DNA of 64,000 nt from Quatrionicoccus australiensis. GTDB taxonomy: Bacteria > Pseudomonadota > Gammaproteobacteria > Burkholderiales > Rhodocyclaceae. Both the position numbers and the translations under genes were made by a program. The stretch lies in contig NZ_JAHBAH010000001.1 in the NCBI RefSeq assembly GCF_020510425.1, positions 124,001-188,000 of the forward strand, written 5' to 3'. The notes under the pieces were generated by a model. It ran no database searches. It saw only the letters and a program-made list of their open reading frames with translations, and was not told the DNA's origin. Positions 63,308-64,000 of the stretch are shown here, one piece after another; positions within the stretch are counted from its first letter, which is position 1; every line of letters begins with the position of its first letter.

Positions 63308-63613
63308 TCACTCTTCCCGAAACTCCCAACCATTTTCCGGCATCCGCAGGCGCAGACTCCCATCACCCGCATCAGCCAGCACTTCCAGCCCGGCGCAATC
63401 GAGGCTGAAGGCGACGTCGAAGCGTTGGCCGACGATGTAGCCGATCTCGATGCGGCCGGCGGCCGGGCGGATTTCCAGGCGGCCCTGGCAGTAGGGGCAG
63501 CGTGCGGCGAGGATGCCGAGGCCGGCGTCGGCGAGTTCGTCGCAGGCGTTGAGCAGGTCGAGGGCGGTCAGTTGGCCGCCGCAGAGCGGGCAGCCGGAAT
63601 GGCGATGGGACAT
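63308..63613 (-). CDS. Small zinc-ribbon-like protein
   Basis: A 101-residue protein with two CxxC pairs (SGCPLCGGQ and ARCPYCQGR, about residues 8-11 and 39-42) that could bind zinc, then a beta-rich C-terminal half (EIGYIVGQRFDVAFSLDCAGLEVLADAGDGSLRLRMP). Family not recognised. It lies 33 bases after the AraC-type gene on the same strand and may be co-transcribed with it. Confidence 0.7.
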   Translation of the reverse strand: MSHRHSGCPLCGGQLTALDLLNACDELADAGLGILAARCPYCQGRLEIRPAAGRIEIGYIVGQRFDVAFSLDCAGLEVLADAGDGSLRLRMPENGWEFREE

Positions 63614-63646
63614 GGACGGGTTTCCGGTGCTTGGCTTCTGGCGGGC

Positions 63647-64000
63647 TCAGCTGCGCAGGGTTTCGGAGGGCAGTTCGCCGAACAGGCGGCGGTAGTCCTG
63701 GGCAAACTGGCTGAGGTGCGAGAAGCCCCAGTCGTAGGCGATGCAGGAGATCGGGCGCGCCGTGTTGGCGCGCAACTGCCGGCGCACTTCGTTGAGGCGC
63801 AGGCTGCGCACGTAGGCGAGCGGCGCCAGGCCGGTGGCGTCTTCGAAGCAGTTCTGCAGGGCGCGCCGGCTGATATGGAAGGCTTCGCACAGTTCGGCAA
63901 CGCTGGGCGGTGCGTCGGGCTGCTCGAGAACACGGCGGCGCACCTTGTCCACGACCTGCTGGTGCTGCAGGCGGGTGCGACTGAGCGGCGCCGGCTGCGA
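63647..64000 (-). CDS. AraC-family regulator, N-terminus off the window
   Basis: The last 117 residues of an AraC-type regulator. Both helix-turn-helix motifs are present: PSVAELCEAFHISRRALQNCFEDATGLAPLAYVRSLRLNEVRRQL and ISCIAYDWGFSHLSQFAQDYRRLFGELPSETLRS. The pattern resembles EutR (ethanolamine operon), but the sensor domain is outside the window, so the ligand cannot be judged. The frame is open to the right edge. Confidence 0.88.
   Translation of the reverse strand, partial: SQPAPLSRTRLQHQQVVDKVRRRVLEQPDAPPSVAELCEAFHISRRALQNCFEDATGLAPLAYVRSLRLNEVRRQLRANTARPISCIAYDWGFSHLSQFAQDYRRLFGELPSETLRS

Noticed and set aside
1..64000. CRISPR array, rRNA or tRNA genes, replication origin, prophage
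   Set aside because: I saw no regularly spaced repeats, no tRNA or rRNA motifs, no clustered DnaA boxes and no phage structural genes.

Overview
The window is GC-rich, gene-dense chromosomal DNA from a betaproteobacterium, most likely a member of the Rhodocyclales (Azonexus/Dechloromonas type). This placement is inferred from protein content (acetate-linked symporter-type kinase, class I fumarase, UPF0114 protein, many c-di-GMP and hybrid-kinase proteins) and codon use, not from an rRNA gene. No rRNA, tRNA or CRISPR array was seen.

Layout. 1-6000 is an acetate-activation and sensing block on the minus strand: acs, then a 64-aa membrane protein, a Na+/solute-symporter-type histidine kinase, a lone receiver and the start of a membrane protein running off the left edge. 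A terminator hairpin overlapped by a short translatable ORF sits between acs and the rest. 6.2-8.3 kb holds a UPF0114 protein and class I fumarase. 9.4-10.7 kb holds a degenerate receiver-GGDEF protein. 10.9-13.1 kb is an acetohydroxyacid synthase I operon (ilvBN) with a valine-rich leader peptide and terminator, a classical attenuator. 13.1-26.3 kb is mostly housekeeping (def, map, rimO, tpx), an aminotransferase/MarR divergent pair with visible operators, a ParD-like gene overlapping map, and two HD-GYP proteins, one fused to hemerythrin. 26.5-31.1 kb carries an MHYT hybrid kinase and a tandem-receiver protein. 32.3-35.8 kb is a LysR/DODA dioxygenase/cytochrome b561/YceI/YceI cluster. 36-45.5 kb carries ppk1, relA, mtfA, a nucleoside deoxyribosyltransferase-like protein and a DegQ-type protease. 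45.6-49.9 kb is a two-subunit molybdenum hydroxylase with its maturation genes mocA and xdhC, next to an AraC regulator. 51.1-57.6 kb is a glutamate/aspartate ABC transporter (gltIJKL) followed by its two-component system; a sigma-54 promoter and two inverted repeats lie upstream of gltI. 57.9-59.3 kb is a qorB/HxlR divergent pair.

59.56-61.77 kb is the most unusual region: four gene cassettes, each followed by a 67-72 bp attC-like site, with no integrase in the window (a CALIN, a cluster of attC sites lacking an integrase). The cassettes encode one secreted and three membrane proteins of unknown function. The array is followed by remnants of a HigB/HigA-like toxin-antitoxin pair and a complete IS3-family element (62000-63204) flanked by a 4-bp GGTA duplication. 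The right end has a small zinc-ribbon-like protein and a partial AraC regulator.

A second signal crosses the whole window: a short intergenic palindrome, CGGTCGACCG, recurs at seven places, each a few to about 70 bases 3' of a stop codon and often next to a terminator.
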